NCBI RefSeq assembly: GCF_029227915.1
Contig: NC_079888.1
Location: forward strand, 18,208,001 to 18,272,000
DNA: 64,000 nt
Source: Hydractinia symbiolongicarpus
Taxonomy: Eukaryota > Cnidaria > Hydrozoa > Anthoathecata > Hydractiniidae
Direction: 5' to 3'
Part shown: positions 10,496 through 21,525 of the stretch, piece by piece
Numbering within the stretch: the stretch's first letter is position 1
Layout of the letters: each line of letters opens with the position of its first letter
The notes under the pieces: generated by a model
What the model was told of the DNA's origin: nothing
Seen by the model: the letters and a program-made list of their open reading frames with translations, nothing else
The model's database searches: none
Position numbers and translations under genes: made by a program

Positions 10496-11084
10496 AAACA
10501 GGTTGTATTGCATATTTCTAACAAAATTATGCTAAAAGTTCTTTTGTGATTAAAAAAAACGTATACGCTTCGATCTCACTCTTGAACAATGTCGTTTCCC
10601 ATCTATGGCCCCTAAACAGTGAGAAAAGTGCCACTGCTCATGAAACACTTTAGCGACTCAGAGCCACTCATCCTTAGTACATACTGTCATTGGACTAATC
10701 CTGTAGCATGTCAAAATAAGAGATTATATTTCTAATCAAAATTATGCATCATACAAATTTTCATATCTAGATTTAAAAGTCGAGCCTGGGTATAATCTTA
10801 GGATATTCTTAACTTTTGACGTATTTGTCAGTCACAATATTCTTATGGAGCATATTTTTATAAAAAGCAGGTTTGTACATGTGTGTGGAGGTTGTATGGA
10901 AAAGGGCGATAAAAGCTGCTTTACACAGCTCTTAAATTTTACTAGATCCAACCTATAAAGGAGTGTTACGAGAGATAAGAAACTTACCAGTTCCATTGTG
11001 GTGGAAAGGTGTCGAAAACGGAAAAGATTTTGAAAAAATAGTGTTTTTGGTGTACAATAGAGTAAGTAACTTTTTAATTAGAGA
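10496..11084. other. Spacer, nothing recognised
   Basis: No ORF or repeat recognised between the two Y copies. Confidence 0.35.
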
Positions 11085-11435
11085 ATAGGAGTAACTACAT
11101 CGCAATGCAGATAAAACTAGTCTTTTAAGACGGAAAGTTTAATTAAAAAAAGGAGGCTTCTCTCCAAAGAATAAGAAGCTGCTGGAGAACTTCTGCATTC
11201 TCCCCTTTACAGGGATAATCGGAAAGTTAATAGATTTCGACTGTACTGAAACAAACACCTATGAATGTGGAAACACGAGGATTGGTGAAATTCACTCATG
11301 CTTGGGATCTGGTGCGGGCCCTTGAGTAAGCATCCCCTGCCTCCTGCAAGACACCAGCCACATTCATTGACACCGTCCGCCAAAACCAATAACTTTTGTT
11401 AAACTTTGGAAAAAGAAAAGTCGACAGCTATCGTA
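11085..11435 (-). repeat. 3'-tail repeat family Y, copy 2
   Basis: Second long copy, close to 10175-10495 by eye and extending further right through AACTTTTGTTAAACTTTGG, a segment also present at 33605-33645. The two copies are in the same orientation about 900 bp apart. Confidence 0.7.
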
Positions 11436-12415
11436 TTTTTAAATTTTTAACGGTTACAGCAGCCAGAGAAATTTCCGTCCTGTTTCTTATTTATTTTTAA
11501 AGCTATCGTTAATTAGTGGATTTACTATTACACCAAACTAAAAATATTCGAGATACGTTTTTTCAGAGAAATAACAATATTAGATACATGTAGTCCCTTT
11601 ACTCTTCTTTTGCACAGTCATTATAATAAGAAATATTTTACCTTTTAAATCTAACCTCTTTAGTTAATTCATAAATCTTGTCAGTAAAACATTGGGACTA
11701 CATCAATATAAAAAGATTTGCATATTTTATACTGAAGTTAATTTTGAACACTAAAAATGTATTACTGACTGACAAATACTTATTTTATTTTTATTATAAT
11801 TTATAGTCTGGGATCCACATATAATGCAAATGAAGGTTTGCCGCTAACGTTTCCAATATCAACTTCCAATGGCCTGTTTTAAAAATTAATTATTGGGGAG
11901 AGATTGCTAAGGTTAGCGCATTGTATTGATGTTTTTCTGATCTTACCAGCATGTTAATTCCATAACACAAAGGATTTACAAAATTTCATTTATATAAATC
12001 TAGAATGACCGGGCAGAGATGTTTCATTCCTTTTAATGAAATGCTAAAAAAAATCGTTTGAAGCATCTTTCCAATTTCAAAATGAGATACTGGAAACTAA
12101 GATAGTTTTATGCTATCATTGAAAACCGAATTTGAAAATTCTACCCATATGGCACAAGATCCGTGGTTGAGACGATGTGACAAGATTGTTGAGGGAATAG
12201 GGAATTTGGACAAGCGCTTTTTAATTACGGCTAATTAATGTTTGCCACAAGTAAAGTATGTTTCAAAATTGAAACACCTTGACTAGAATTTCATATGAGA
12301 GAGTTGTTCATTGACTGGTGTAATTTTAGGTTCTTAGCATGGCTGTCTACTGAAAAGAAGATTGTAAACATATTACAGTTATTTGAAACAAATTCTTAAG
12401 AGCCATATCTACATA
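11436..12415. other. Spacer, nothing recognised
   Basis: AT-rich, with no convincing coding frame or repeat. Confidence 0.35.
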
Positions 12416-12692
12416 TGCTGCATCAAAATGATGCTAACATAGACGCTAATACTCTCAACAACCTGTTATTGAAAGCCGCTGAAAACAAAGAGGTTGGTAA
12501 TCACATTCATTTCGCAATTTATAATGTTATATGCGCCTTTTCTGACTGCTTCAAAGATTTAAGAAGTTTTGTGTTTTTTAGTCCATGAAGTTTGTCTGTA
12601 TGGGAAAAGCTCGTGGTTGCGAGTATGGAAATGTTATGAACAAAAGCCTTAATAATCTGCTGTCAAATTTGCATGCTAAATGTGTACCTGGT
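12416..12692 (+). other. Possible two-exon gene fragment, family unknown
   Basis: An open patch starting MLHQNDANIDANTLNNLLLK (12416 on) reaches a GT donor near 12493. After a plausible TTTTTTTAG acceptor near 12580 a second patch reads SMKFVCMGKARGCEYGNVM and then NKSLNNLLSNLHAKCVPG before GTAAGG near 12692. Both patches contain an LNNLL motif. I do not recognise the protein. It could be a chance pair of open frames. Confidence 0.25.
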
Positions 12693-13083
12693 AAGGTAAT
12701 GAGAATTGTGAAAAGGTGGAAGATTGGTTGCGTTGGAAAAAAATGTTGATTGGTGACATGGTTAACTGTATACATATATGCGTAACCGCTTTGTCGAAGA
12801 ATTGTGTTAATAAAATTAAAGATTGGTACAGCAGTATACAATATGTTTTTAGGTATGCAATTAGGTAAAGATAAAAGAAGTTTAGGCAAGTCAGAAGGGC
12901 AGAGTAACTGAACACATGGAATTACAAAATTTTTAGTGATAGCACAAGTTGTCTCTTTTTATTGATAAGAACGTTGAGGTTAAGATTTTTTCAATAATTA
13001 AGAACATGTAAAGAACATGTAAAAAACGTGCTCAGCCTGACTTTCCTCATTGATTATAAGAACACAATAACGTAAGAAGAAAA
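12693..13083. other. Spacer, nothing recognised
   Basis: Only shadow ORFs on the minus strand; no supported feature. Confidence 0.35.
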
Positions 13084-13200
13084 TAATTTACAAAGAGGTG
13101 CCAAGCTACCGCAATGATGAACTCAACCTGCTAGGTCTTTGGAAATAAGCTAGAGGTTGTACTTCTCTAGAGAAAATGCCTCTAAAAGCACAATTCTCCC
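13084..13200 (-). mobile_element. USP-retroelement 3' tail fragment
   Basis: Near copy of 6433-6560 and 19422-19555: AATTTACAAAGAGG, CTCAACCTGCTAGGTCTTTGG, GAGGTTGTACTTCTCTAGAG and GCACAATTCTCCCTTTTT, in the same order and on the same strand. About 117 bp, so extremely 5'-truncated. Confidence 0.7.
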
Positions 13201-13364
13201 TTTTTGCAAAAAACAAACATCCTCTATTTCTTACAATTGTGAAAATGTAACCATATGTTCCACTTTTTTTCGAAAAAACACAAACAAGAACGAAGAGATC
13301 GTCCATGAATACCTACGCTGCTGGTCATTGCGTTTCTCTTGAAATGTAAACAACACAAAGACAA

Positions 13365-13500
13365 CTGATTGTGAGATAACAAAACAGCAAGCAAATGATA
13401 GAACTAGACTACTGACTTTTTGGATTTTTAACTTTAGAGGTTACACCCTCTAGAGATCTATATTTAGTGGAATATCTATCCTTTTACAAGAGTGGTCTGC
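13365..13500 (-). mobile_element. USP-retroelement 3' tail fragment, subfamily of 22833-28264
   Basis: On the minus strand it carries CTAGAGGG..GTAACCTCTAA followed by the GTTTTGTTATCTC end, which matches the last about 110 bases of the 28264 copy (TAGAGGGTTGCAACCTCTA ... GTTTTGTCACCTC). It abuts the Penelope-like relic. Confidence 0.55.
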
Positions 13501-13561
13501 AGAATCAAGGTAATTAAACTAAAGACCCTTTATAAACATTACATCACAAACACCTACTGAC

Positions 13562-15506
13562 AGTTACATACTTATAAAAGTCTTAAAGAATTAAGGAGTA
13601 ACAGTAATATAGCTGTAATTAACGCAGACAAAGAATCGTGTGCCGTTGTTATGAAAAAGTTAGACTATATTAACAAGATAGATCACATGATAACCGAAGG
13701 AATAGAGAAAAAGTATATGTTCCCGCCCAAGACACCATTCATAAAGATGTCGTAAGTTTTTAAAGTTTTTTTACAGGCACTTTAAGAATCATCCTAATTA
13801 TAAGGTCACGATACCATCATCAAGTCAACCCGCTAGATTCTTTGCCACTGAAAAGACACACAAATTTTACAATAGAAATAAGTTTAATCTTGAGGAATCA
13901 AAACTAAAACTACGACTAATAATAGACAAACTAGTACAGCTATCTACCAGACCCCTAAAGTTATTTCAAAACATCTACAACCTCTATCAAAAACTGAGTA
14001 TTTTATTGATGATTGTTTATTATTTTCAGATACATTAAGAAATGTTAAACTTGAAGACGACGAAGAATTAGTACCTTACGATGTAGAAGCAGTCTTTACC
14101 AGTATACCTGTAATCAGGGTGACCACTATTAAAATGAGAACAAAAGTAAGGATACTAAGGAGAATTAAGGAGACAAATTGACATTTTTTTACAGATATTT
14201 TACTGCGAAAGAGAATAAAAAAATTGTACATATTACACAAATATACATATAAATTATGCCTTGAAAGATAGAAAATATAGGATTTCAGGTAACAGAGAAA
14301 TGTCTTATTTTACTGGTGATGAACAAACCATAAACATATTTCCACAAAAATTACGATCATAAAAAATGAGAAATTTAAGGAGAAGAGCTAAAATTTCATT
14401 TTTTTAAGTACATTTAGGTATTTTTAAAGAGATTTTGTTTTTCTAACGTTTTTCTAACTAACCAATTTGTAAGGAAAATATATTTAAAAAATGACTTATC
14501 CGATTGTCATCTGATTGCATATTCACTGTAAATGGTCACCTGATTAGACAAATAGATGATTACCCAAAAAGAGGACCCATTTCTGTAAAATTCTCGGGAA
14601 TATACATGAATAAAATGGAATGCAACGTAGTGTTACCCTAACCAAATTTTTACAAACGGTTTGTCTATAACATATGTATTAAAAGGAACAGAAATGAACA
14701 TGATTCATTATATGAAGCACGTAATAGTAATCACCCAAATATGAAATTGACCGTTGAGAAGAACCCAACGAAATTTTTTGATACACACATTATTAGAAAA
14801 GGTAATACATTTGATCCAATGGTATATCGGAATGAAAATAAATTAGCTACCCATAGGAAGTCAGCAGCCCTGATAAGATATAAAAGAAATGTTGTAAATG
14901 GAGACCTTCATAGAGCACAAAGAATCTCTAGAAACTCTCAAGCAGAAGAGGAAGTAAAGTACATACAAGAGAAATATAAGAAAGCAAATTTCCCTTACAG
15001 GTTTATTTCAAGTGTCAGTGATAATTCCGAAAATTACGAAAAGGAGGTGGATATTATTTCTGATTGGTTATTTGAAGAAAAGAAAAAAATGTTTTTCACA
15101 TTACCATTTTGTGAGCAAAATGAAAAAGATGTTAAGAAATTTATTAACAAACTTAAGGAGCTTACTGATAACCGTTTTATTGTATTATGGTCAACAAATA
15201 AATTTTTGTTTCCTTTAAAAGACAGAAACAAATATCCATCCTGCTTTTATACGAAGGAGTGTGCTGGACAGCGAGAATTACATTGGCGAAAAAATCTATG
15301 ATGCAGAAATCCGCTGTAAAGAGCATGAATCGATGAAAGAAAAGTCAGAGCCAACCATGCATGTTGTTGCATATAGTGGTCACTCGTTTAGGGGGAAAAT
15401 AACTTCAAGAGCGCCTCAAGGTTTTCTTAAAAGAAAAATTCTTGAAGCAAATTTTATACGGATACAGAACCCAACTTTAAATGAACAATTAGACTCTACA
15501 TATTAA
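13562..15506 (+). pseudogene. Penelope-like retroelement (RT plus GIY-YIG nuclease), decayed
   Basis: Ordered remnants are visible on the plus strand: KELRSNSNIAVINADKESCA and VVMKKLDYINKIDHMI (from 13585), EELVPYDVEAVFTSIPV (motif A, about 14066-14115), IRQIDDYPKRGPISVKFSGIY (motif B region, 14550-14610) and FYKRFVYNICIKRN (14645-14695), then an open frame 14741-15301 with KRNVVNGDLHRAQRISRN. The GIY-YIG part continues in a second frame (15261-15506): SENYIGEKIYDAEIRCKEH, then FLKRKILEANFIRIQNPTL. Motif C should read FVDD but is FVYN, and a frameshift near 15258 splits the nuclease, so the copy is inactive. Penelope-like elements use RT with GIY-YIG endonuclease and are common in cnidarians. 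Confidence 0.8.
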
Positions 15507-16495
15507 TACTTTTTAATAATGGCATAACTTAAAAAAGTATGATATTATGAGAAATAGATTTTAGTATTAACGAATTCCCCTAGACGATGTTTTAATTATG
15601 TAACTTTTGTATATATAAACACACGTTTTAAGCGTTTTAAGCATCATACCTGATGTAAGTATAATTATGAAAAGTTTCGTTTTTAAATTTAATAAATACA
15701 TATATTTTAAACATGTCATAATAATATATGCAAATAAGAACATTCGACGTTGAAAAAGTATGAAAAAATAAGAATAATACTTAACTAAAATTTAAACGTA
15801 CTTAGTAAGGAAATCTAGGTTTAAAACATATGGATTTAATAACTGTTTTTGTGCAGACAAGTCTTTGTGTGTCAAGTTTAAGAAAGATGAGGTGGCTGGA
15901 AACATAAAATAAATGAAAAATGATGAAAATAACGGAAACAATAAAACAGAAAATGGTGAAACTAATAAAAAAGATGATAAAAAAGAGAAAGAATTGCAAG
16001 ATGAGAGTAAGTAAATACAATACATAAAAATTAAATACAATACATAAAAAAAAGTCCTTTTTAATTTTTCTTTTGTTACCCGTCATTTTTTGTTGTTGTG
16101 GTTAAATAAAGTAATTTTCACAGATTACTTGAAAACAGTTTGTGTATAAATTCATATTTACACACCAGTCATATTGGAACATCTAACCCGGACAGAAAAC
16201 GTAGAGTTGTGGAAACTAGACTTTATAAATAAAATATTGTACAAGAAGAAAGTAATATGCTAATGTTGCAAATCTGCATTCCTGCTCAATTTTCTGAGTT
16301 ATCTGAAATAGACAATAGAAATAACTTTTGTTACATGATAGTTTGTTACATTGTGTAAAGACTGATCCATATTTCATAACAGACACGTTATCTGTCGTAC
16401 ATTAGGTTTCTACAGAGTGAAAAATGTTGAAATATAAATTTATTTTTTTCATCACTTGATACTTTTTTATTGTCGACTTTTTGTTTTATTTTTTA
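15507..16495. other. Very AT-rich spacer
   Basis: No gene recognised. The opposing ORFs at 15792-16086 are low-complexity shadows. Confidence 0.4.
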
Positions 16496-16499
16496 TACT

Positions 16500-16960
16500 A
16501 GACATAAGAGACACAAAAACGGTTTTTTTATAAGTCTTAAAATTTAAAGTCGAGAGGTTTTGCTTAAATATGCTCTTTTAAAAGAACACAATTCTTTCTT
16601 TTTCCGAGTAGATAATTGGTACAAAAATTGAACAATCAAACAAAGAGAGTAGGACAGGGCTTCTGTAAAGGGTACAAGGGTTTCGACTTATATTCCTGCA
16701 AGGTACCCAAAATGTCTAGCTGAGTCACCTCAAAAGAGGTCTGCGAACAGTCTTCAGCAGAAACTAGACCTTTCTTTCATCCATAACTTTTTATCTATCC
16801 TACTCTGTACAATCTTGTGTGACTGGGGTATGAAGTGCACTCGTCATTCTTCGAAGATAAGACCAGTGCAGTCAAAACCCCTTGCTGACATAGTTTTAAT
16901 TTTGTTTTTGCTTTTGTTTGGACTGGGGTAATAAGTGGAGTGGTCACTCTGTGTGTGTGT
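16500..16960 (-). mobile_element. USP-retroelement 3' tail, diverged
   Basis: Contains, in minus orientation, two copies of the GGGGTAATAAGTGGAGT-type module (16821-16887, 16920-16955), the TGTCTAG...CTAGAC hairpin block (16713-16769) and a TCGAGAGGTTTTGC tail segment near 16550. Same order as in 34533-35190 read on the other strand. Confidence 0.6.
16713..16769 (-). other. TGTCTAG...CTAGAC structured block, copy A
   Basis: Outer complementary arms TGTCTAG and CTAGAC enclose an inner ACCTC-AAAA-GAGGT hairpin. The same layout occurs at 20019-20075 and 34873-34930, with changes that keep the arms intact. Confidence 0.6.
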
Positions 16961-17559
16961 TTCTTGTATATGTTTCTTGTATATTTGTTGACAACTAACT
17001 GTTATTCTGTGACTTAACATACTAAGATAAAATACAAAACGGGTTAACTATCGGGATACATATACACGTCGTCCCTTCCTAATTTTTTTTTCAATAAAAG
17101 TAATAAGCTTTCGTGCTTCTTACAAACATGAGTACTGTCCAACTTGAACTTATAATTATTCTTGAGAAAGTCTTAAAGAGAAAAAACAACGAAGAACACA
17201 CACTTTTCAGTCACCAGAAACAAAAAGCCTTTACTATCTGTCACTGGTTTTTTCCAGTCAGTAGTCTTAGTGTCAACCAGTCTTATTTTTGGCAGTTGTA
17301 CGGTATATGATTTAACGTTTACGATTTGTACTAGAACCCTTATGATCGAGAGAGAGACCTACTTGTATTCTGAAGAAGAGTGTTGTTGTTCCATTAGATA
17401 TTCGTTATAAACAAACTCTACAGCAGTCAACTGAATTTGTGGACAAAAACAGGAAGAAGGAAAATTACAGAGAGCACGCACAAGCAATGATAAACTTAAC
17501 CAGATAAGCCTTAGATTTAAGTCTAGAGGTTTTGCTCCTCAAGCTACATTGCAATGACT
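16961..17559. other. Spacer, nothing recognised
   Basis: Contains a short GT-rich tract near 16950-16985; no gene recognised. Confidence 0.35.
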
Positions 17560-17730
17560 ATGAACTAGACAGAAGTTTAATGACTACAAGGGAGGTTCTC
17601 TCAAAAGAACAAAAAACAGACTAAAGGGAGCTTCTATCTTCTCCCCTTTACAGGGATGATCAGAAAGCTAAAAGAATTTGGTTGTACTGAAACAAAGACC
17701 TATGAATGCGGAAATATGAGGATTTACTAT
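17560..17730 (-). repeat. 3'-tail repeat family Y, partial copy
   Basis: Shares CTTCTCCCCTTTACAGGGAT, GGTTGTACTGAAACAAAG and CCTATGAATGCGG with the copies at 10175 and 11085. Confidence 0.6.
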
Positions 17731-17799
17731 AGCAACGTGAGTTTGTGCATCCAAACGACATTGTAAAGATTGTATTGATGTTTAAAATGAGGAGACGAA

Positions 17800-19425
17800 T
17801 ATAAAAATGCTATATTACACTGAAGTGTTTTAGTTCAGCACAAAAGAAGGTTAATCCCTCGCTTGGCAATCCTTCCTATCTCCTGGGCTAAATGGCATAT
17901 CTTACAGTGTACAAAAAATGTATAAAAATTTCATCTTTCTTGTTTAATGTATTTAAGTGTTGTTTAAAAAATTGTGTTGTGCCTCTTCAATGACGTCATG
18001 CCAAAGAAATCTATATTCCCAAATCCAAAACTCCTGTACCATCTAACCTACAAGTTTTTTGACCTATAGCCCCTCCTAAATGTCGAAGGAAAATTATTTT
18101 TTAATATTTTTTCAAGGCAACTAGAAACACATGTCATCCATAACAATAAGTTTATTAACACGTCCGTTCAAAAGGGGTGCATGGCGAATGTCCCCGGCTG
18201 TTGGGAACACATGTCGTCAACCTGGACAGGTTTAAAAGATGCACGCTTTGCAAAAACTGATCTTGCCACCATTTGGTTGGATATCGCAAGTGCGTAACCC
18301 TCAATACCGCACAGAGTAATCTTTTTTGCTTTGGATAGGTATGGTGTATCTCCTAGTTGGATTGCCATTGCAAAGAATTACTATTCTGGGCTGTACAGCA
18401 AATCATACTCCAAATCTGCTCCTAGCAATTGGCCCCAGGACTTCAGGGGCATCTTCGCTGGCTTCACCCTGTCTATTGTTTTGTTTTTAACAGGCATAAA
18501 TGTTATTTTGGAGTATACGCTGGCAACATCTGTGTCATACTACATCACCTCTAACAGAGTATCCTTACCTTTACTAAGGGCTTTTATAGACGACATAAAC
18601 ATCATGTCTTCGTGTGTTGCTGGAACACAAGTACTCCTTAAAAGGTGCACCACAGCTCTAAGTTGGGCCAATATGACATTTCACGCTGAAAAATCCTGTA
18701 GTTTTGTGATCATCAAGGGAAGATCTATCAATAGCACCCCTTTTAGTGTAAGTAGCCCTAAAAACGACATTGATTTCTCACAGTATATCCCATCTATTCA
18801 TGCCACGCCAGTGCGATTTTTAGGCGGGATTATTGATTATTCTATCTCAGACAGGAAGTCCATCAACGAATTGGAGGAAAAGCTGATAGAAGGACTTTAA
18901 TAAGTCCTTATACACTGGAGCTCAAAAACTTTGGATCTCACAACATCTTTTGATCCCGCGAATTCGTTGGCCATTGTTAATACACGAGGCTTCGATGTCT
19001 GTTGCTGGGCGACTAGAGCAAAAGTTTTCAGTGTTCATACGAAAATGGCTGAACTTCCACCGTTCCACCACAAACATCTCCCTATATGCTGACTCCTCTA
19101 CTTGTCCTCTGCCCATTAAGAGCCTCTCTTTTATTTTAAAATCCGCAAAGATTAGTGGTCACCTACTTTTGCGACGATCCAATTTTGTCAACACTCAATT
19201 CATCTTTAAAGACAGGTTCTTGGAAGGTGAGCGATGCAGTTGACATTTGGACGAACCGTTCTTGGCAATTGTAAAGTGGAAGTATTACCGCCAAAAACCA
19301 CTCACATGAACAGAAAGTTAATCGCAAAAACATCAGCTGAAATTGACGAGGAAAGCTATCTATCTCAGGCACTGCAGCTTCAGGTGGAGGGCGAATGGAC
19401 AAGATGGGAGAACTACGTAATCTAA
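17800..19425 (+). pseudogene. Diverged RT copy of the USP-retroelement family
   Basis: Colinear with 24040-25670 of the main copy. Patches include FVDD-type motif C region LLRAFIDDINIMSS (about 18570), VIFFALDRYGVSPSWIAIA (18320-18375), RGIFAGFTLSIVLFLTGIN (motif B), STPFSVSS and ATPVRFLGGIIDYSISDRK, then ALQLQVEGEWTRWENY at the 3' end. The 189-residue open frame 18331-18900 is the longest piece. It keeps the base that the main copy has lost near 24487, so it helps locate that frameshift. Stops and frameshifts make it inactive. Sequence identity to the main copy breaks off about 19425, where a minus-strand tail has inserted. Confidence 0.75.
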
Positions 19426-19678
19426 GAAAATCATTTACACGGAGGTGGCAAGCCACGGCAATGATGAACTCAACCTGTTAGGTCTTTGGAAAAAACCTAC
19501 AGGTTGTACTCCTCTAGAGAACATGCCTCTAAAAGCACAATTCTCCCTTTTTACAAGGAATTAATTAAAAAAATATAAAAAAAATAAAAAGGACACAACA
19601 CATTTGAAAAGATGAACAGAACTTTAACCAAGGGCAGGTAGGTTTCGACCCATATTTCTGAACCTAAGTACCCTGGAT

Positions 19679-20018
19679 AGATGTGCATATTTTACATGGC
19701 TAGCCTCACAAATATCGAGGGATATACACTGTCTATTATTTCCAGGAGGGGCCATGGCGTAGATGGAGAGTCCTAGAGTATTTAATGCTCATTTTGAGCT
19801 ACGCAGACCCAATTAGAGCCCGCGCTCTACTACACAACTCCCGGCAACATCCAACGGCCCACAGTGTGCCATCTTCCCAATTTCCCTCACATGGCTTGGG
19901 TTAACCCGGGGCTATGGTAACATTCACTCGCCCATGTTGAATCGCCGTCAAGAGGAATCGAACCCCGGTCTCCCGCACAGAGTACGAAAGATATAACCAC
20001 TAATCTACGGCGCCACAA
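19679..20018 (-). mobile_element. tRNA-derived SINE
   Basis: On the minus strand it starts GGCGCCGTAGATTAGTGGTT, with an A-box-like segment, and about 45 bases later has GGGGTTCGATTCC, a B box. This is a tRNA-like Pol III head followed by about 260 bp of unrelated body. The copy at 34873-34985 lacks it: there CCCTGGAT runs straight into GTCTAG, so the empty site is seen in the same window and the borders are well placed. A target duplication is at most two bases (AT). Confidence 0.75.
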
Positions 20019-20075
20019 TGTCTAGCTGGGTCACCTCGAATAGGTCCGCGGACGGTCATCAGCAGAAACTAGACA
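20019..20075 (-). other. TGTCTAG...CTAGACA structured block, copy B
   Basis: Arms TGTCTAG/CTAGACA; inner ACCTC-GAA-TAGGT and GTCC-GC-GGAC hairpins. Compare copies A (16713) and C (34873). Confidence 0.6.
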
Positions 20076-20417
20076 TCCCATCTTCCTAAAATGAACTTTG
20101 ACCACTTTCTGTTCAACTGTGCTATTCTTTGTTTTTAACTCAGGTAATAAGTGGAGTCGTTACTTTCCAAAGACAAGATCATGTGTGATCAAACCCCCCT
20201 GCTAATATTTTTTTATTTTAACTAGGGTAAGAAGTGGAGTCGTCACTCTTCAATGACAAGACCTAATATGATCAAACCGCCTTGCTAACTTAATTTTTAT
20301 TTAATTTTGTTTTTATTTTTATTTTTGACTTGGGTAATAAGTGGAGTCGTCACTCTCCAAAGACAATACTGAGTGTAGTCAAGCCCCCTTGCTGACTGGT
20401 TAAAATATTCTGGTACA

Positions 20418-21130
20418 TTGACTGCAGGTCATTATTGGGCTTATGTTATGGATCCTGCCAAAACTTGTTGGTACCATTGCAACGATAGAGCGGTTTGCAA
20501 ATGCTCTCCACCCATTCTCAACAACAATTCATGTTATATTCTTGTTACGTTCGCTGTTGATCCGCTTTTTCTTTCTTTCTTTTTCATTTATCATTGTGTT
20601 TATGAAACCTGTACTTCCAGGATCATGGGAGAGGAAAAGATAAATCCGAGCAGTTTCGTATTACCCAAGCTAGTTCAGTCAAACCAGTTTACCGTCAATA
20701 CCCAGAGGGTAAAGAGTTCAGCTCACTCTTCTCCGGTAACTTAAAAGAAGCCTAGCAAGGGGGTTTGCTTTCAGCTTGTCTTTGGGTGGAACGACCCCAC
20801 TTATTACCCCAGTTCAGTAAGGTGCCCAAGTTTACCAACTTGGTGTTCAGGCTAGACAATGGACAACCCTGCTGTCCTTAGTGAAAATATGTAGAGGCTG
20901 GTCCTCTCATGACAACCTTTTTTGTAAGGCTGAGTGTTGGGGCCCTGTAACACATGTGGAAAGCTACGAGTGCACAGGAGGGTTTTTATTTAATTCTTTT
21001 TTATATTATACATTCTTGAGATATATTTCTATTTGTGTTTGTTCGGTAACCAGTCCGTTCATGTTATTAGCTCTGTCTTATGTTGTATTGTTTGTGAATG
21101 AATGATTGTTTTTTCTCTTTAAGATTTACT
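20418..21130 (+). mobile_element. 5'-truncated USP-retroelement copy (USP His box plus 3' UTR)
   Basis: Opens with the C-terminal end of a USP domain: TAGHYWAYVMDPAKTCWYHC and NDRAVC, then NNNSCYILV. The His of GHY and the Asp of ND are the usual catalytic pair of C19 proteases. The reading frame then leaves the family consensus (20570 on). The 3' UTR follows, with one module at 20754-20813 and the segment TGTAAGGCTGAGTGTTGGGG also found at 22430 and 27862. The residues differ at many positions from the 22026 copy, so it is a separate subfamily. Its UTR matches 37975-38220. Confidence 0.7.
20754..20813 (+). repeat. ACG-loop hairpin module
   Basis: AGCAAGGGGG leader, then GGGT-GGAACGA-CCCC hairpin, then ACTTATTACCCCAGT. 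One of at least fourteen units in the window. Confidence 0.65.
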
Positions 21131-21364
21131 CAGAGAAAATTTATAGGTCCTAATTGGACAGTACTCATGCTTTTAATAAGCAAGAAAGTGTATTCACCTT
21201 TTTCATCATACTAGTTGTGCGCCATATGCATAAACTGCGTTTTGCTACACGAATGTATCTATTTCAGTATTTTTCTTGAAACTCCAGGACAGGCGGTAAA
21301 TAAGCAAGTAAATATATCTTCACATGAAAATCAACTTGAGTATAAAGAATAGGACTTTTTACTA
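21131..21364. other. Spacer, nothing recognised
   Basis: No gene recognised between the retroelement tail and the next Y repeat. Confidence 0.35.
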
Positions 21365-21508
21365 TAACTACTCTTTAAAAGAATAAGAAGCCGCTGTAGA
21401 ACTTCTGTATTCTCCCCTTTACAGGGATGATCGAAAAGCTAATGGATTTCGGCTGTACTGAAACAAACACCTATAAATGTGAAAGCATGAGGATTGGTGA
21501 AATTCAGA
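21365..21508 (-). repeat. 3'-tail repeat family Y, partial copy
   Basis: Shares TATTCTCCCCTTTACAGGG, GGCTGTACTGAAACAAACAC and GAGGATTGGTGAAATTCA with the long Y copies. It ends at a short GATAA tandem (21508-21523). Confidence 0.65.
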
Positions 21509-21523
21509 TAAGATAAGATAAGA
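21508..21523. repeat. (GATAA)n short tandem
   Basis: Three to four GATAA units exactly at the junction between repeat Y and the 5' end of the truncated retroelement copy, possibly formed during its integration. Confidence 0.7.
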
Positions 21524-21525
21524 TC

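Larger units (their letters stand above)
19422..20410 (-). mobile_element. USP-retroelement 3' tail (minus), split by a SINE
   Basis: Reads as the reverse complement of 34511-35190: GAGGTGGCAAGCCAC, the GAGGTTGTACTCCTCTAGAG hairpin, AACCAAGGGCAGGTAGG, the TGTCTAG block and then three TAATAAGTGGAGTCGT modules (20139-20204, 20221-20286, 20328-20398). A SINE at about 19679-20018 interrupts it. It separates the RT relic at 17800-19425 from a plus-strand USP tail that starts at 20418. Confidence 0.75.

Noticed and set aside
15792-16086. Two overlapping minus-strand ORFs with hydrophobic, membrane-like translations.
   Set aside because: They arise from T/A-rich low-complexity DNA; no family motif or codon structure.
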